From an uncultured Eubacteriales bacterium (GTDB lineage: Bacteria; Bacillota; Clostridia; Lachnospirales; Lachnospiraceae): 44,133 nucleotides of DNA. This document shows, piece after piece, positions 33,838 through 42,349 of this stretch. Made by a program: the position numbers and the translations under genes. Under the pieces are notes generated by a model. It saw nothing but the letters and a program-made list of their open reading frames with translations. It was not told the origin of the DNA and searched no databases. Where the stretch lies: assembly GCA_949286525.1 (NCBI GenBank), contig CASECT010000088.1, forward strand, positions 1 through 44,133, written 5' to 3'. Within the stretch, counting starts at the first letter, position 1. Every line of letters begins with the position of its first letter.

Positions 33838-33871
33838 AGTTTACTTTGCTGCGGAATACCGGATCCGGCAT
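33821..33871 (-). CDS. 16-residue upstream ORF overlapping the DUF1846 start
   Basis: On the minus strand ATG at 33871 follows aaaggag by six bases and encodes MPDPVFRSKVNYENRI. It stops at 33821-33823, inside the DUF1846 gene in another frame. The DUF1846 ATG at 33837 lacks its own site. Ribosomes loaded here could therefore open or re-initiate on the larger gene. A CCGGATCCGG palindrome lies within it. The peptide itself is probably without function. Confidence 0.45.
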   Translation of the reverse strand: MPDPVFRSKVNYENRI

Positions 33872-33914
33872 CCGCGTCTCCTTTCCAGATCAGTGCATTT
33901 TGCAATCAGATCTC

Positions 33915-33943
33915 AGTATAGCATCCGTGAAAGTTATTGGCAA
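33915..33943 (-). promoter_or_regulatory. DUF1846 promoter
   Basis: On the minus strand TTGCCA (33938-33943) is followed after 17 bases by TATACT (33915-33920). It gives a leader of about 70 bases that includes the upstream ORF. Confidence 0.7.
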
Positions 33944-34013
33944 TGTTTACGAGAGAAATACCATGGAAAAAGTCGAAAATATAAACAAAATATAAAGATT
34001 ATGTAAAAAAAGA

Positions 34014-34042
34014 TTGAAAAAGAAAGAAAAAAGTGGTAAATT
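34014..34042 (+). promoter_or_regulatory. Promoter of purine permease
   Basis: TTGAAA (34014-34019) and TAAATT (34037-34042) are separated by 17 bases. The predicted leader is only about 32 bases, too short for a purine riboswitch, and none was seen nearby. Confidence 0.55.
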
Positions 34043-34080
34043 GACTTCGCTGTATGCGGAAAAAATGGAAGGAGAAATCT

Positions 34081-35436
34081 ATGGAAAAATTTTTTAAACT
34101 GAAAGAAAATCACACAACAGTTTCCACAGAAATCATGGCAGGTATCACGACCTTCTTTGCGATGGCATATATCATCGCGGTCAATCCCAGCCTCCTGAGT
34201 TCTGCCGGAATGGAGTGGGGCGCGGTCTTCCTCGCAACTATCATTTCCTCGGTTATCGGTACGCTGATTATGGGGCTTGTTGCCAATGTACCTTACGCGC
34301 AGGCGCCGGGCATGGGGCTGAACGCGTTTTTTGTCTATACCGTGTGCTTCGCCCTGGAGTTTACCTGGCAGCAGGCATTGTCCATGGTGTTCATATGTGG
34401 ACTGATCAACATTTTTATTACGGTAACAAAAATTCGGAAGATTATTATCAAGGCGATTCCCGTATCCCTTCAGAATGCGATTGGCGGCGGTATCGGTGTA
34501 TTTATCGCCTATCTGGGATTTCTGAATGCCGGTTTGATTACCTTTGATTCCGGGGTGCCTGCTATGGCAAACATCAATACGCCGAGTTTGTGGGTATTTT
34601 TGATCGGTCTGTTCCTGGCGGTAATCCTGACTCTGAAGAAAGTTAAGGGCGGTATCCTGATTGCCATTATTATTACTGCGATTATCGGTATTCCCTTCGG
34701 CGTTACCACTACAAGTGATACGGTCAGCTTTACGGAGGCACTGGGCGCGCTGCCGTCTACTTTCGGTGTAATCTTTACATCGGCAGGATTGCCCTCTCTG
34801 TTTTCCGATCCTGCCCGACTGCCGCTGGTTCTGATTACGATCTTTGCGTTCAGTATGTCTGATACATTTGATACGATTGGAACATTTATCGGTACCGGAA
34901 AGAGAAGCGGTATTTTTTCCGAGGAGGATGAGAAAGCTCTGGAGTCCAGCTCCGGATTTTCTTCCAAGATGGACAAGGCTTTGTTTGCGGATGCGACAGC
35001 CACATCCATCGGCGCGATCTTCGGTACTTCCAACACTACCACATATGTAGAGAGTGCGGCAGGTATCGGCGCAGGAGGCCGTACCGGTCTGACTTCCGTG
35101 GTTACGGCGATCTGTTTTGTGCTGAGTGCGTTTCTGGCAACCTTTGTCAGCGCGATTCCTTTTGCGGCTACGGCGCCTGCGCTTATTGTCGTGGGATGCA
35201 TGATGATTTCTTCCTTTGCGGAGATCAAATGGTCGGATCTGGAAGAAGCTGTCCCGGCTTTCTTCGCGGGAGTGTTCATGGCGCTCTGCTACAGCATCTC
35301 TTACGGTATCGCTTCCGCGTTTATTTTCTACTGCGTGGTAAAGATTGTGAAGAGAGAGGCGAAGAGCATTCATCCGATTATCGCAGGCGTGGCGGTTCTG
35401 TTTATTCTGAACTTTGTCCTTCTGGCGATCATCTGA
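34081..35436 (+). CDS. AzgA-type guanine/hypoxanthine permease (NCS2 family)
   Basis: The 451-residue membrane protein imports purine bases, probably with protons. It begins with an amphipathic KLKENHTTVSTEIMAGITTFFAMAYII and has about 12-14 membrane segments. It carries the family motifs PGMGLNAFF (about 77-85), FDTIGTFIGTG near the middle, and TATSIGAIFGTSNTTTYVESAAGI. These are diagnostic of the AzgA branch. ATG 34081 was chosen because aaggag lies 7 bases upstream; the longer frame from 34054 is rejected. It has its own promoter and terminator, so it is monocistronic. Adenine as substrate cannot be excluded. Confidence 0.92.
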   Translation: MEKFFKLKENHTTVSTEIMAGITTFFAMAYIIAVNPSLLSSAGMEWGAVFLATIISSVIGTLIMGLVANVPYAQAPGMGLNAFFVYTVCFALEFTWQQALSMVFICGLINIFITVTKIRKIIIKAIPVSLQNAIGGGIGVFIAYLGFLNAGLITFDSGVPAMANINTPSLWVFLIGLFLAVILTLKKVKGGILIAIIITAIIGIPFGVTTTSDTVSFTEALGALPSTFGVIFTSAGLPSLFSDPARLPLVLITIFAFSMSDTFDTIGTFIGTGKRSGIFSEEDEKALESSSGFSSKMDKALFADATATSIGAIFGTSNTTTYVESAAGIGAGGRTGLTSVVTAICFVLSAFLATFVSAIPFAATAPALIVVGCMMISSFAEIKWSDLEEAVPAFFAGVFMALCYSISYGIASAFIFYCVVKIVKREAKSIHPIIAGVAVLFILNFVLLAII

Positions 35437-35465
35437 TAACGATCAAATCATAAACTTTTTATAAA

Positions 35466-35501
35466 AACAGGTCCAGAGTTTTGCCATGGACCTGTTTTTT
35501 T
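35466..35501 (+). terminator. Terminator of the purine permease gene
   Basis: aacaggtcca (35466-35475) pairs perfectly with tggacctgtt (35487-35496) around an 11-base loop, followed by a T-run to 35501. The same bases also hold the -35 box of the next promoter. Confidence 0.92.
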
Positions 35502-35509
35502 GTTATAAT
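35481..35509 (+). promoter_or_regulatory. Promoter embedded in the preceding terminator
   Basis: TTGCCA (35481-35486) and a perfect TATAAT (35504-35509) are separated by 17 bases. The -35 box is in the loop of the upstream terminator and the spacer includes its 3' arm and T-run. It would start transcription near 35516 for the acyltransferase gene. Confidence 0.7.
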
Positions 35510-35543
35510 TTTCTGAGAGAGTTATGATGGAAGGAAACAGTAA

Positions 35544-36818
35544 ATGGCGGATCGTTATATCAAATGGGATAAATTGGACAATACGGCCAATCTATTCCCG
35601 GTAATCGCCGGGGAGAAGATGACAAACACTTATCGCATCAGTGTGGTGCTTACGGAAGAGATCCAGCCGGAGCTTCTGCAGGAAGCGCTGGACATGGTAA
35701 CGCCGAAGATACCGGGGTTTAATCTGCGTCTGCGCAGCGGCATTTTTTGGTATTATTTTGAAGAGAACGGCAAGAAGGCCCCGCGGGTCCGGGAGGAGAG
35801 CACTTATCCCTGCCGTCTGATTCATCAAAGCAAGAATAACAGCTACCTTTTTCGCGTAACTTATTATGGGAAGAGGATTAATCTGGAAGTCTTCCATGTG
35901 CTGACGGATGGAATGGGGGGGGTTACTTTTCTGAGAGAGTTGACATACCAGTATCTGCGGTTGGCGCATCCTGATTTGCGCAGACAGCTTGGGGACAGGC
36001 TCAGCTCGGACACTTCCCTCAATCGGGAGGACAGTTTTCGAAAGAATTTTAAGAAAAGCCAGAAGAGTGCTTACAAGTCACAGAGAGCGTTTCTGATTAC
36101 AGGGGAAAGACTGGCTTATGACGGGTTTGGCGTGATTCACGGTTTTCTTTCTATCACACAGTTGAAGGAGGTATGCCGTCGGTATCAGGTAAGCATCAAT
36201 GAATATCTGGTGGGGGTGTTTATCTGGGCCACTTATCGGGAACACTATCGGAAGGTTACAAAAAAACGGCCGATCCGTGTGGCGGTACCGGTAAACCTGC
36301 GTCCCTTTTTTGATTCCAACACATCAAAAAATTTTTTTGTAATGATTTCCGCGGAGTTTGCGCCGGAAAAGGATGATTACACCTTTGAGGAGATTTTGAA
36401 TATTACGAGGGAGAGCCTGCGCAGTCAAATAACCAGAGAGCACCTGGAACAGATTTTTTCTTACAATGTCTCCAATGAACAATTTCTGGTTGCCCGTGCC
36501 GTTCCGCTTTTTTTCAAAAATATAGTTATGCGAATTATCTATACGCAGACAGCTCTTGCCAACACGACGACGATTACCAATATTGGCAATATCAAGGTGC
36601 AGAAAGAGTATGAACCCTTCATCCGGGGGTTTCACTGTTTCCTTTCCTTCTCAAAAGGGCAGAATCTGAAGGCAACTGTCACTTCCTATAAGGACACACT
36701 GGTATACACTTACACATCGGCCTACGAGGATACATCTATTCAGCGGAGAGTGTTCCGCCAGATCGCGCTGGACGGTGTGGATGTGAAGATTGAGACGAAT
36801 GGGGTGTACTATGAGTAG
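35544..36818 (+). CDS. Condensation/alcohol acyltransferase-like protein
   Basis: The 424-residue protein belongs to the CoA-dependent acyltransferase superfamily. The catalytic HxxxDG motif is seen as HVLTDG (118-123). A second structural region reads RVAVPVNLRPFFDSNTSKNFF (about 247-268), like the DFGWG-side half of condensation domains. No carrier-protein or adenylation genes are nearby, so it probably esterifies an alcohol, sugar or lipid with an acyl-CoA rather than making peptides. The stop overlaps the next gene by 8 bases, tying it to the membrane protein. The substrate is unknown. Confidence 0.75.
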   Translation: MADRYIKWDKLDNTANLFPVIAGEKMTNTYRISVVLTEEIQPELLQEALDMVTPKIPGFNLRLRSGIFWYYFEENGKKAPRVREESTYPCRLIHQSKNNSYLFRVTYYGKRINLEVFHVLTDGMGGVTFLRELTYQYLRLAHPDLRRQLGDRLSSDTSLNREDSFRKNFKKSQKSAYKSQRAFLITGERLAYDGFGVIHGFLSITQLKEVCRRYQVSINEYLVGVFIWATYREHYRKVTKKRPIRVAVPVNLRPFFDSNTSKNFFVMISAEFAPEKDDYTFEEILNITRESLRSQITREHLEQIFSYNVSNEQFLVARAVPLFFKNIVMRIIYTQTALANTTTITNIGNIKVQKEYEPFIRGFHCFLSFSKGQNLKATVTSYKDTLVYTYTSAYEDTSIQRRVFRQIALDGVDVKIETNGVYYE

Positions 36819-37470
36819 ATGCAGTCATTGTGGGGTGGAGATACTGGACGATACGGAACATTGCCCGCTTTGCCACAGTGTCCTGGAAAATACCGGCAAA
36901 GGAAAGATGACATATCCGAACGTCTTCCACAAAATAAAGAAAATCAATTTTCTGTTTCGTCTGTTTTTATTTCTGGCGATTCTGTTTGGGGTGGCCGCTG
37001 TTTCGGTTAATGTTACCTTTCATCCGGAAATCTGGTGGAGTATGATTTTTATTGCGGCAGAGGTTTATGGTATCATCATGCTCTATCTTTTCACGAAGGA
37101 TACCGGATACCGTATACGAATTATCGTCGGTATCTTCGGATTTCTCCTGTTTGACATTCTGGCAGACAGGATTACAGGGTATGCAGGATGGTCTGTCAAT
37201 TATATGTTCCCGACGGCGATTCTTCTGGCTAATCTGGCAGTTCTGCTGCTGGTGCTGATTAACCGGAGAAACTGGCAGAGCTACCTGCTCTTTCAGCTGG
37301 GGGTGGTACTATTCGGCCTTGTGGGTATAGTTTTTGTTTTTCTCGGCTGGATTACTTTGCCAATACTCTCTGAGATAGCCTGTTCTGTAAGTATCCTGGT
37401 CTTTCTGGGGATGGTTATTCTCGGCGGCAGAACCGCCCGAAGCGAATTTCAGAGAAGATTCCATATTTGA
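36811..37470 (+). CDS. Zinc-ribbon membrane protein (DUF6320-like)
   Basis: The 219-residue protein starts with a zinc ribbon, CSHC (4-7) and CPLC (19-22), then about six membrane segments from residue 45 to the C-terminus. The arrangement matches DUF6320 proteins that accompany condensation-type acyltransferases in Lachnospiraceae, as far as I recall. ATG 36811 overlaps the acyltransferase stop, so the pair is translationally coupled. It may anchor or feed the acyltransferase at the membrane. This role is inference only. Confidence 0.75.
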   Translation: MSRCSHCGVEILDDTEHCPLCHSVLENTGKGKMTYPNVFHKIKKINFLFRLFLFLAILFGVAAVSVNVTFHPEIWWSMIFIAAEVYGIIMLYLFTKDTGYRIRIIVGIFGFLLFDILADRITGYAGWSVNYMFPTAILLANLAVLLLVLINRRNWQSYLLFQLGVVLFGLVGIVFVFLGWITLPILSEIACSVSILVFLGMVILGGRTARSEFQRRFHI

Positions 37471-37543
37471 TGGGACGATAATGGTACAGATGATGTGATA
37501 TTCTCTGTCTGTAAAGAAACCAGGACAGAGGAGGAACAGAAGA

Positions 37544-37741
37544 ATGTACATGAATCGTCGGAAGTGGGAACATCTGATTTTGAGCGGAGCGACCGCGTTG
37601 ATTGCGTCGGTGGGGATCTTTTTTGGGGCTTTGTGTCTGTTCCATATTGATGTAATGGATTGCGATCCGGCGAAAACGGCCTGCGTGTTCGCGGCGTTAT
37701 CTGGCAGTATCTGGTGCATGCTTTTGTTCAGAAAATATTGA
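37544..37741 (+). CDS. Small two-segment membrane protein
   Basis: The 65-residue product has two hydrophobic segments (about 11-34 and 44-61) with short polar ends. A clear agaggagg (37528-37535) eight bases before the ATG supports expression. A 7-bp stem, ctctgtc (37503-37509) with gacagag (37524-37530), slightly overlaps that site. The family is not recognised. Its stop codon overlaps the -35 box of the next gene's promoter. Confidence 0.6.
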   Translation: MYMNRRKWEHLILSGATALIASVGIFFGALCLFHIDVMDCDPAKTACVFAALSGSIWCMLLFRKY

Positions 37742-37766
37742 CGGAAATGCGTTTGTTTTCTATAAT
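37738..37766 (+). promoter_or_regulatory. Promoter of the acidic-tail membrane protein
   Basis: TTGACG (37738-37743) is followed after 17 bases by a perfect TATAAT (37761-37766), 32 bases before the ATG at 37799. Confidence 0.8.
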
Positions 37767-37798
37767 CAAAAATAACGTAAATTTGACGAGGTGAAATC

Positions 37799-39256
37799 AT
37801 GAAGTACATAAGAAAAAAATGTATGACATATGTTGCGACGATACTGCTCTGTCTGATGGCGGTACTTCCGGCACAGGCAGCACAGGTGGGGGGGACGACG
37901 TCCATAGCGGTGTCCGGTTCCTCCATGGAAGTGGGCGATACGCTGACTGTTACGGTACAGCCTTCTGCGGACGGAACCATTCGACTGCGGTATAACGGAA
38001 GTGTGCTTCGTCTTACCGATTGTGATGCCAGCGGATATACAACAGCGGGCAGCGAGGTAACCTATACCGGCGGCGCGGCAACCATGACATTTGAGGCGAT
38101 CGGATCCGGATCTTCCGGGTTGATCGTGAGCTCAGACACGCTGACGGGCAGCAGCACGACTGTTCAGGTAACAGATCCAGCTGCAACCACGTCGGAGCCG
38201 CAGGAAAGTTCCGGAACACAGACAGGAGGAACCGCCGCCCAGACAGAGGGACAGTTTACCATTGATGGGGTGGCCTATGTGGCATCGGAGAGATATTCCT
38301 CCAGCGAGATTCCGGCCGGGTTTGATACAGTACAGCTCGAAATACAGGGATCTACCTATCGGGAATTGTCCAATGGTCAAATAACTTTGGTTTATCTGAA
38401 ACCCGCATCCAATATCCAGGGAAGCGGTACTTTTTACATTTATAATGAGGAAGATCAGTCGGTGTCGCCGATGACATTGATCGGAACTATGCAGGACTAT
38501 GTTATTACGCTTGAGCCTGCTGAGATTCCCGCAAAGCTGTCGGCGGCGACTGTTACTATCGGCGATCATCAGATAAATGCATATGCCGCTGCCGAAAATA
38601 CGGACAATTTCTACTATCTTTACGGTATCGATGAAAACGGTACAGAACAGTGGTATCAATATGACGCAGGCGATGGGAGTCTGCAGAGAGCGAATATGGA
38701 GCTTCTGGCAGCGGATACTGGGCAGGCATCCGGCGGGACAGCGTTGACAGGCGAAGGGAACAGTGATCAGATTTCCAGGCTGCGCATTGCGATTGCGGTT
38801 CTGGTTTTTGTGGCTGTCGTACTTCTGATTGCGGTTATCAATCTGATGCTTGGGCGCAGAAGAGCGCGTGAAGATGCCTTCGACATCATAGATGATCAGG
38901 AGGATTCGGACGAAAAAGATACCGACAACGCAGAGGCGGATTCTGCTTATTCTGCGGATATTGAAGCGGAAGATGAGGGAGAGGCTGATGATGAAGAGTG
39001 GCGTGGGTTCCATGGAATCAACGATTCGGTGCGGATGGACTTTGAGAATGGGTTGGACAATAACCGCAGCCAGGAAGACGAGGATGATCAGGTTACCGAG
39101 GAACTGCAGAGAGAGCTTGATCAGCTGAACATGGATAGAAAAGAAGAGAAAAAGAGCAAAGACGCTTCAAAAAGCACCGGAAAAAGCAAAGAGAACGATG
39201 ATGAGGAGGAATTGGATTTTTCTGATCTGGAAATCCTCGATTTGAATGACTTATAA
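37799..39256 (+). CDS. Secreted single-pass membrane protein with acidic cytoplasmic tail
   Basis: The 485-residue product has a signal peptide (about 1-28, ending AQAA) and a cohesin/Ig-like beta domain (about 30-125) with SGSSMEVGDTLTVTVQPSADG. A Thr/Ser/Gly-rich linker (126-150) follows, then a second beta domain (about 150-270, FTIDGVAYVASERY) seen in other Lachnospiraceae surface proteins. A membrane segment (about 329-349) leads to a long, very acidic cytoplasmic tail (350-485). Topology is outside N-terminus, inside C-terminus. A role in envelope sensing or scaffolding is possible, but no family function is known to me. It has its own promoter and lies 24 bases before clpC. Confidence 0.7.
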   Translation: MKYIRKKCMTYVATILLCLMAVLPAQAAQVGGTTSIAVSGSSMEVGDTLTVTVQPSADGTIRLRYNGSVLRLTDCDASGYTTAGSEVTYTGGAATMTFEAIGSGSSGLIVSSDTLTGSSTTVQVTDPAATTSEPQESSGTQTGGTAAQTEGQFTIDGVAYVASERYSSSEIPAGFDTVQLEIQGSTYRELSNGQITLVYLKPASNIQGSGTFYIYNEEDQSVSPMTLIGTMQDYVITLEPAEIPAKLSAATVTIGDHQINAYAAAENTDNFYYLYGIDENGTEQWYQYDAGDGSLQRANMELLAADTGQASGGTALTGEGNSDQISRLRIAIAVLVFVAVVLLIAVINLMLGRRRAREDAFDIIDDQEDSDEKDTDNAEADSAYSADIEAEDEGEADDEEWRGFHGINDSVRMDFENGLDNNRSQEDEDDQVTEELQRELDQLNMDRKEEKKSKDASKSTGKSKENDDEEELDFSDLEILDLNDL

Positions 39257-39280
39257 AGGTTTGACGGAGGAATTTTTGAT

Positions 39281-41734
39281 ATGGAATATACATTGCAGGC
39301 GCAGAATGCGCTGGAGGACGCGAAGCGTGTCTCCAGGCATATGCACCACCATTATATAGGGACGGAGCATTTGCTGGTTGGTCTTGTCGACACAGAAGAG
39401 GGACTTGCTTCCCGAATTCTGCAGGGAACGGGCGTGACAGTCGATGCTCTGCTGCAGTTGATGGATGAATTGATTTATCCTGGGGTTGGAGTTGCGGTCA
39501 TGGAGGAGGAGGGAACTACTCCGAAACTGGAACAGCTTATGGATCAGGCCCGGCGGGAGTGTGCAGTCTGCGGTATGAAGCAGGTGGGAACGGAGCATCT
39601 TCTGCTTGCGATGCTGAAAATGCAGGATTGCGCCGGCGCCAGACTTCTGAATTCGCTGCAGGTTAATCCGCAGAAGCTTCTTTCGGAAATTATTTCCGCT
39701 ATGGGAAAAGAAGGTATTGTATACAAGGAAGAATTTTCCGGCCGGGGCAGAAAAAAGAACAGTGCCGGGGAGATTCCATTCCTGAGACAGTATGCAAGAG
39801 ATCTGACACAGATGGCGGCGGATGATAAGATGGATCCGGTTATCGGAAGAGAAAATGAGATTCAGAGGATGATACAAATTCTCAGCCGTCGCACAAAGAA
39901 CAATCCCTGTTTGATTGGAGAGCCCGGTGTGGGGAAAACGGCGATTGTGGAGGGATTGGCGCAGCGAATCGCCGGGGGTATTGTCCCGGATTCCATAAAG
40001 GATAAAAAAGTAATGTCCCTGGACCTTTCCGGTATGGTTGCGGGATCCAAATATCGGGGAGAGTTTGAGGAACGCATCAAACGCGTGATTGACGAGGTTA
40101 TACAGGCGGGAAATATTTTACTTTTTATCGATGAGATGCATACGATTATCGGTGCCGGAGGCGCGGAGGGAGCGTTGGATGCTTCTAATATTTTAAAACC
40201 GGCGATGGCCCGCGGAGAGATCCAGATTATCGGGGCAACGACGATAACAGAGTATAGAAAATATGTGGAAAAAGATGCTGCTCTGGAGCGCAGATTTCAG
40301 CCGATTACAGTAGAAGAGCCGACAGCTGAGGAAACCGTGAAAATTCTCGAGGGACTCAAGGGGCGCTACGAGGAGCATCACAGAGTGGTTATTTCCCAGG
40401 AAGCGGTTACTGCGGCCGTGGAATTGTCCCAAAGATATATCACAGACCGATTTTTGCCGGATAAGGCAATTGATTTGATGGATGAGGCGGCCGCAAGTCT
40501 CCGCCTGGCAGCGGTAAAGGCGCCGGGGAATATTCTGGACATGGAACATCAGGAGAAGGAACTGGCGGATGAATTTGAGCGGGCGCTGATCAGCGATGAC
40601 CTGAAGAAGGCATCCGACCTCAGAAAAGAGAAAGATGCGATTCGGAAGAAAATTGTTTCTCAGAGAAAGCGATATGCGAGAAACCAGGAAAAAAAGCAGT
40701 TGGTGTTGTCGGCAGAAGATGTGGCTCATGTAGTATCTCAATGGACAAAGATCCCTGTGGATCGTTTGAATGAAAAAGAGGCTGCGCGATTGCGAAATCT
40801 GGAGAAAATTCTCCATAAACGCGTGATTGGACAGGATGAGGCAGTGGATGCCGTGTGCAGAGCTGTGCGCAGAGGCCGAGTCGGTTTGAAGGAACCGGGG
40901 AGACCTATCGGTTCGTTTTTGTTCCTCGGTCCGACCGGTGTCGGAAAAACAGAGATTTCCAAAGCGCTTGCAGAGGCGGTATTCGGCACGGAGGATGCGA
41001 TGATCCGCGTGGACATGACGGAATATATGGAAAAACACAGTGTGTCCAAGATGATCGGATCTCCGCCCGGATATGTGGGATATGAGGAAGGGGGACAGCT
41101 CAGCGAGAAAGTACGCAGGAATCCTTATTCTGTGATTCTTTTTGATGAGATCGAGAAGGCCCATCAGGATGTGTTCAACGTACTGCTCCAGGTCCTGGAT
41201 GATGGGCATATTACTGATGCCCAGGGGCGTAAGGTGGATTTTAAAAATACGATTATTATCATGACATCCAATGCGGGAGCTCAGTCTATTGTAGAGCCCA
41301 AAAAGCTGGGGTTCGCTTCGGAAGAAGATGAAAAACATGACTATGACCGGATGAAAACAAGTGTCATGGATGAAGTAAAGCGGCTTTTCAAGCCGGAGTT
41401 TCTGAACCGGATCGATGAAACGATCGTATTCCGCGCCCTGAACAAGCAAGATATGAAGCAGATCGTCGGTATTATGGTACGTGAATTTGCAGAGCGCTGT
41501 GAGAAGCAGATGGAGATTCATCTAAAAGTGCGTGATGCGGTTAAACAGCATATTGTGGATGAGGCATACGATCCGAAGTATGGAGCCAGACCGCTGCGCA
41601 GAAAGATCCAGACAGATCTTGAGGATGTGCTGGCAGAAAAGATTCTCTCCGGAGAGGTTTCTCCGGAGGATGAAATTGTTATTACCATGAGAAAAGGACA
41701 GGTAATTTTTGAGCGTCAGCAGCCAAAAGGTTAG
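39281..41734 (+). CDS. clpC: ATP-dependent Clp protease ATPase subunit ClpC
   Basis: ClpC unfolds proteins for ClpP. The 817-residue product has two N-terminal Clp repeats (about 1-145). The first AAA+ module has Walker A GEPGVGKTA near 210 and Walker B LLFIDEMHTIIGAGG. A short middle domain with a UVR-like stretch (FERALISDDLKKASDLRKEKDAI) separates the modules, and the second AAA+ module has GPTGVGKTE near 550. The short middle domain distinguishes it from ClpB. The usual ctsR-mcsA-mcsB genes do not precede it, and no CtsR heptad repeat was seen upstream. A ggagg site sets the start. Confidence 0.95.
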   Translation: MEYTLQAQNALEDAKRVSRHMHHHYIGTEHLLVGLVDTEEGLASRILQGTGVTVDALLQLMDELIYPGVGVAVMEEEGTTPKLEQLMDQARRECAVCGMKQVGTEHLLLAMLKMQDCAGARLLNSLQVNPQKLLSEIISAMGKEGIVYKEEFSGRGRKKNSAGEIPFLRQYARDLTQMAADDKMDPVIGRENEIQRMIQILSRRTKNNPCLIGEPGVGKTAIVEGLAQRIAGGIVPDSIKDKKVMSLDLSGMVAGSKYRGEFEERIKRVIDEVIQAGNILLFIDEMHTIIGAGGAEGALDASNILKPAMARGEIQIIGATTITEYRKYVEKDAALERRFQPITVEEPTAEETVKILEGLKGRYEEHHRVVISQEAVTAAVELSQRYITDRFLPDKAIDLMDEAAASLRLAAVKAPGNILDMEHQEKELADEFERALISDDLKKASDLRKEKDAIRKKIVSQRKRYARNQEKKQLVLSAEDVAHVVSQWTKIPVDRLNEKEAARLRNLEKILHKRVIGQDEAVDAVCRAVRRGRVGLKEPGRPIGSFLFLGPTGVGKTEISKALAEAVFGTEDAMIRVDMTEYMEKHSVSKMIGSPPGYVGYEEGGQLSEKVRRNPYSVILFDEIEKAHQDVFNVLLQVLDDGHITDAQGRKVDFKNTIIIMTSNAGAQSIVEPKKLGFASEEDEKHDYDRMKTSVMDEVKRLFKPEFLNRIDETIVFRALNKQDMKQIVGIMVREFAERCEKQMEIHLKVRDAVKQHIVDEAYDPKYGARPLRRKIQTDLEDVLAEKILSGEVSPEDEIVITMRKGQVIFERQQPKG

Positions 41735-41845
41735 TCGAAGAAAAACGGAAAATTGCTGGATATTTGACAGGCAGTATTATATAATGGACATATCACGAGG
41801 AAGCAGATTACAGGGTAATCTGACAAGGGCAGGAGGATAAAAAGA

Positions 41846-42259
41846 ATGGCTGTAGTAAGTGAATTGATCCGCAGTGAGACAGACGGAACGATCAGTTTTG
41901 GCGATTATACATTGCCGCAGAAGTCCAAGCTGGATAATGTGAAGCATGCGGGGGATCTTTATAAGGTAAAGACCTTTCGGGAGATTACAAAGCTGGAACG
42001 TAACGGGATGTTTGTATACGAATCGGTTCCCGGAACAACTGTGCTGCATTTGAAAGTGTCCGAGAATGAGATGGAATTTCAGGTGGAGGGGGCAGAAGAT
42101 GCACAGATTACACTGGAGTTGGAGCCTGAGACAGAATATGACATCAAAGTAAACGGTGTGGATGCCGGGCAGATGAAGACTAACCTGGGAGGGAAATTGA
42201 GTCTGAGCGTGGAACTGGATACGGACAGCTGTGTTCCGGTTAAGGTCACAAAATTATAA
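41846..42259 (+). CDS. Conserved 137-residue beta-rich protein of unknown function
   Basis: The product has no signal peptide or membrane segment and is predicted mostly beta. It contains the phrases GTISFGDYTLPQKSKLDN and YESVPGTTVLHLKVSE. Similar small proteins occur in Lachnospiraceae, sometimes under unreliable enzyme names; I assign no activity. It has a gcaggagg site before ATG 41846. TATTAT/TATAAT sequences at 41775-41785 are likely -10 elements with a poor -35 (TTGCTG 41754-41759). It is followed by a strong terminator. Confidence 0.75.
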   Translation: MAVVSELIRSETDGTISFGDYTLPQKSKLDNVKHAGDLYKVKTFREITKLERNGMFVYESVPGTTVLHLKVSENEMEFQVEGAEDAQITLELEPETEYDIKVNGVDAGQMKTNLGGKLSLSVELDTDSCVPVKVTKL

Positions 42260-42271
42260 CGGCATTTTAAG

Positions 42272-42299
42272 AGCCCTGCCGATGAGGCAGGGCTTTTTT
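42272..42299 (+). terminator. Terminator before radA
   Basis: agccctgcc (42272-42280) pairs with ggcagggct (42286-42294) around gatga, followed by six T residues (42294-42299). Confidence 0.93.
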
Positions 42300-42349
42300 G
42301 AATTTCCTCCGGAATCAGTTCGAGAGAATTTATAAGAAAGGATTACAGT

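Noticed and set aside
32347-33921. 524-codon plus-strand open frame antisense to DUF1846
   Set aside because: It mirrors the codon pattern of the real minus-strand gene, has no recognisable domain and lacks a good ribosome binding site.
33944-34080. Purine riboswitch upstream of the AzgA-type permease
   Set aside because: The conserved purine aptamer core was not found, and the predicted leader is only about 32 bases.
33934-35373. 479-codon minus-strand open frame antisense to the purine permease
   Set aside because: Low-complexity Arg/Asn/Gln-rich translation typical of an antisense shadow; the permease on the other strand is unambiguous.
39257-39280. CtsR operator before clpC
   Set aside because: The heptad repeat GGTCAAA was not seen in the short gap or near the promoter at 37738-37766.
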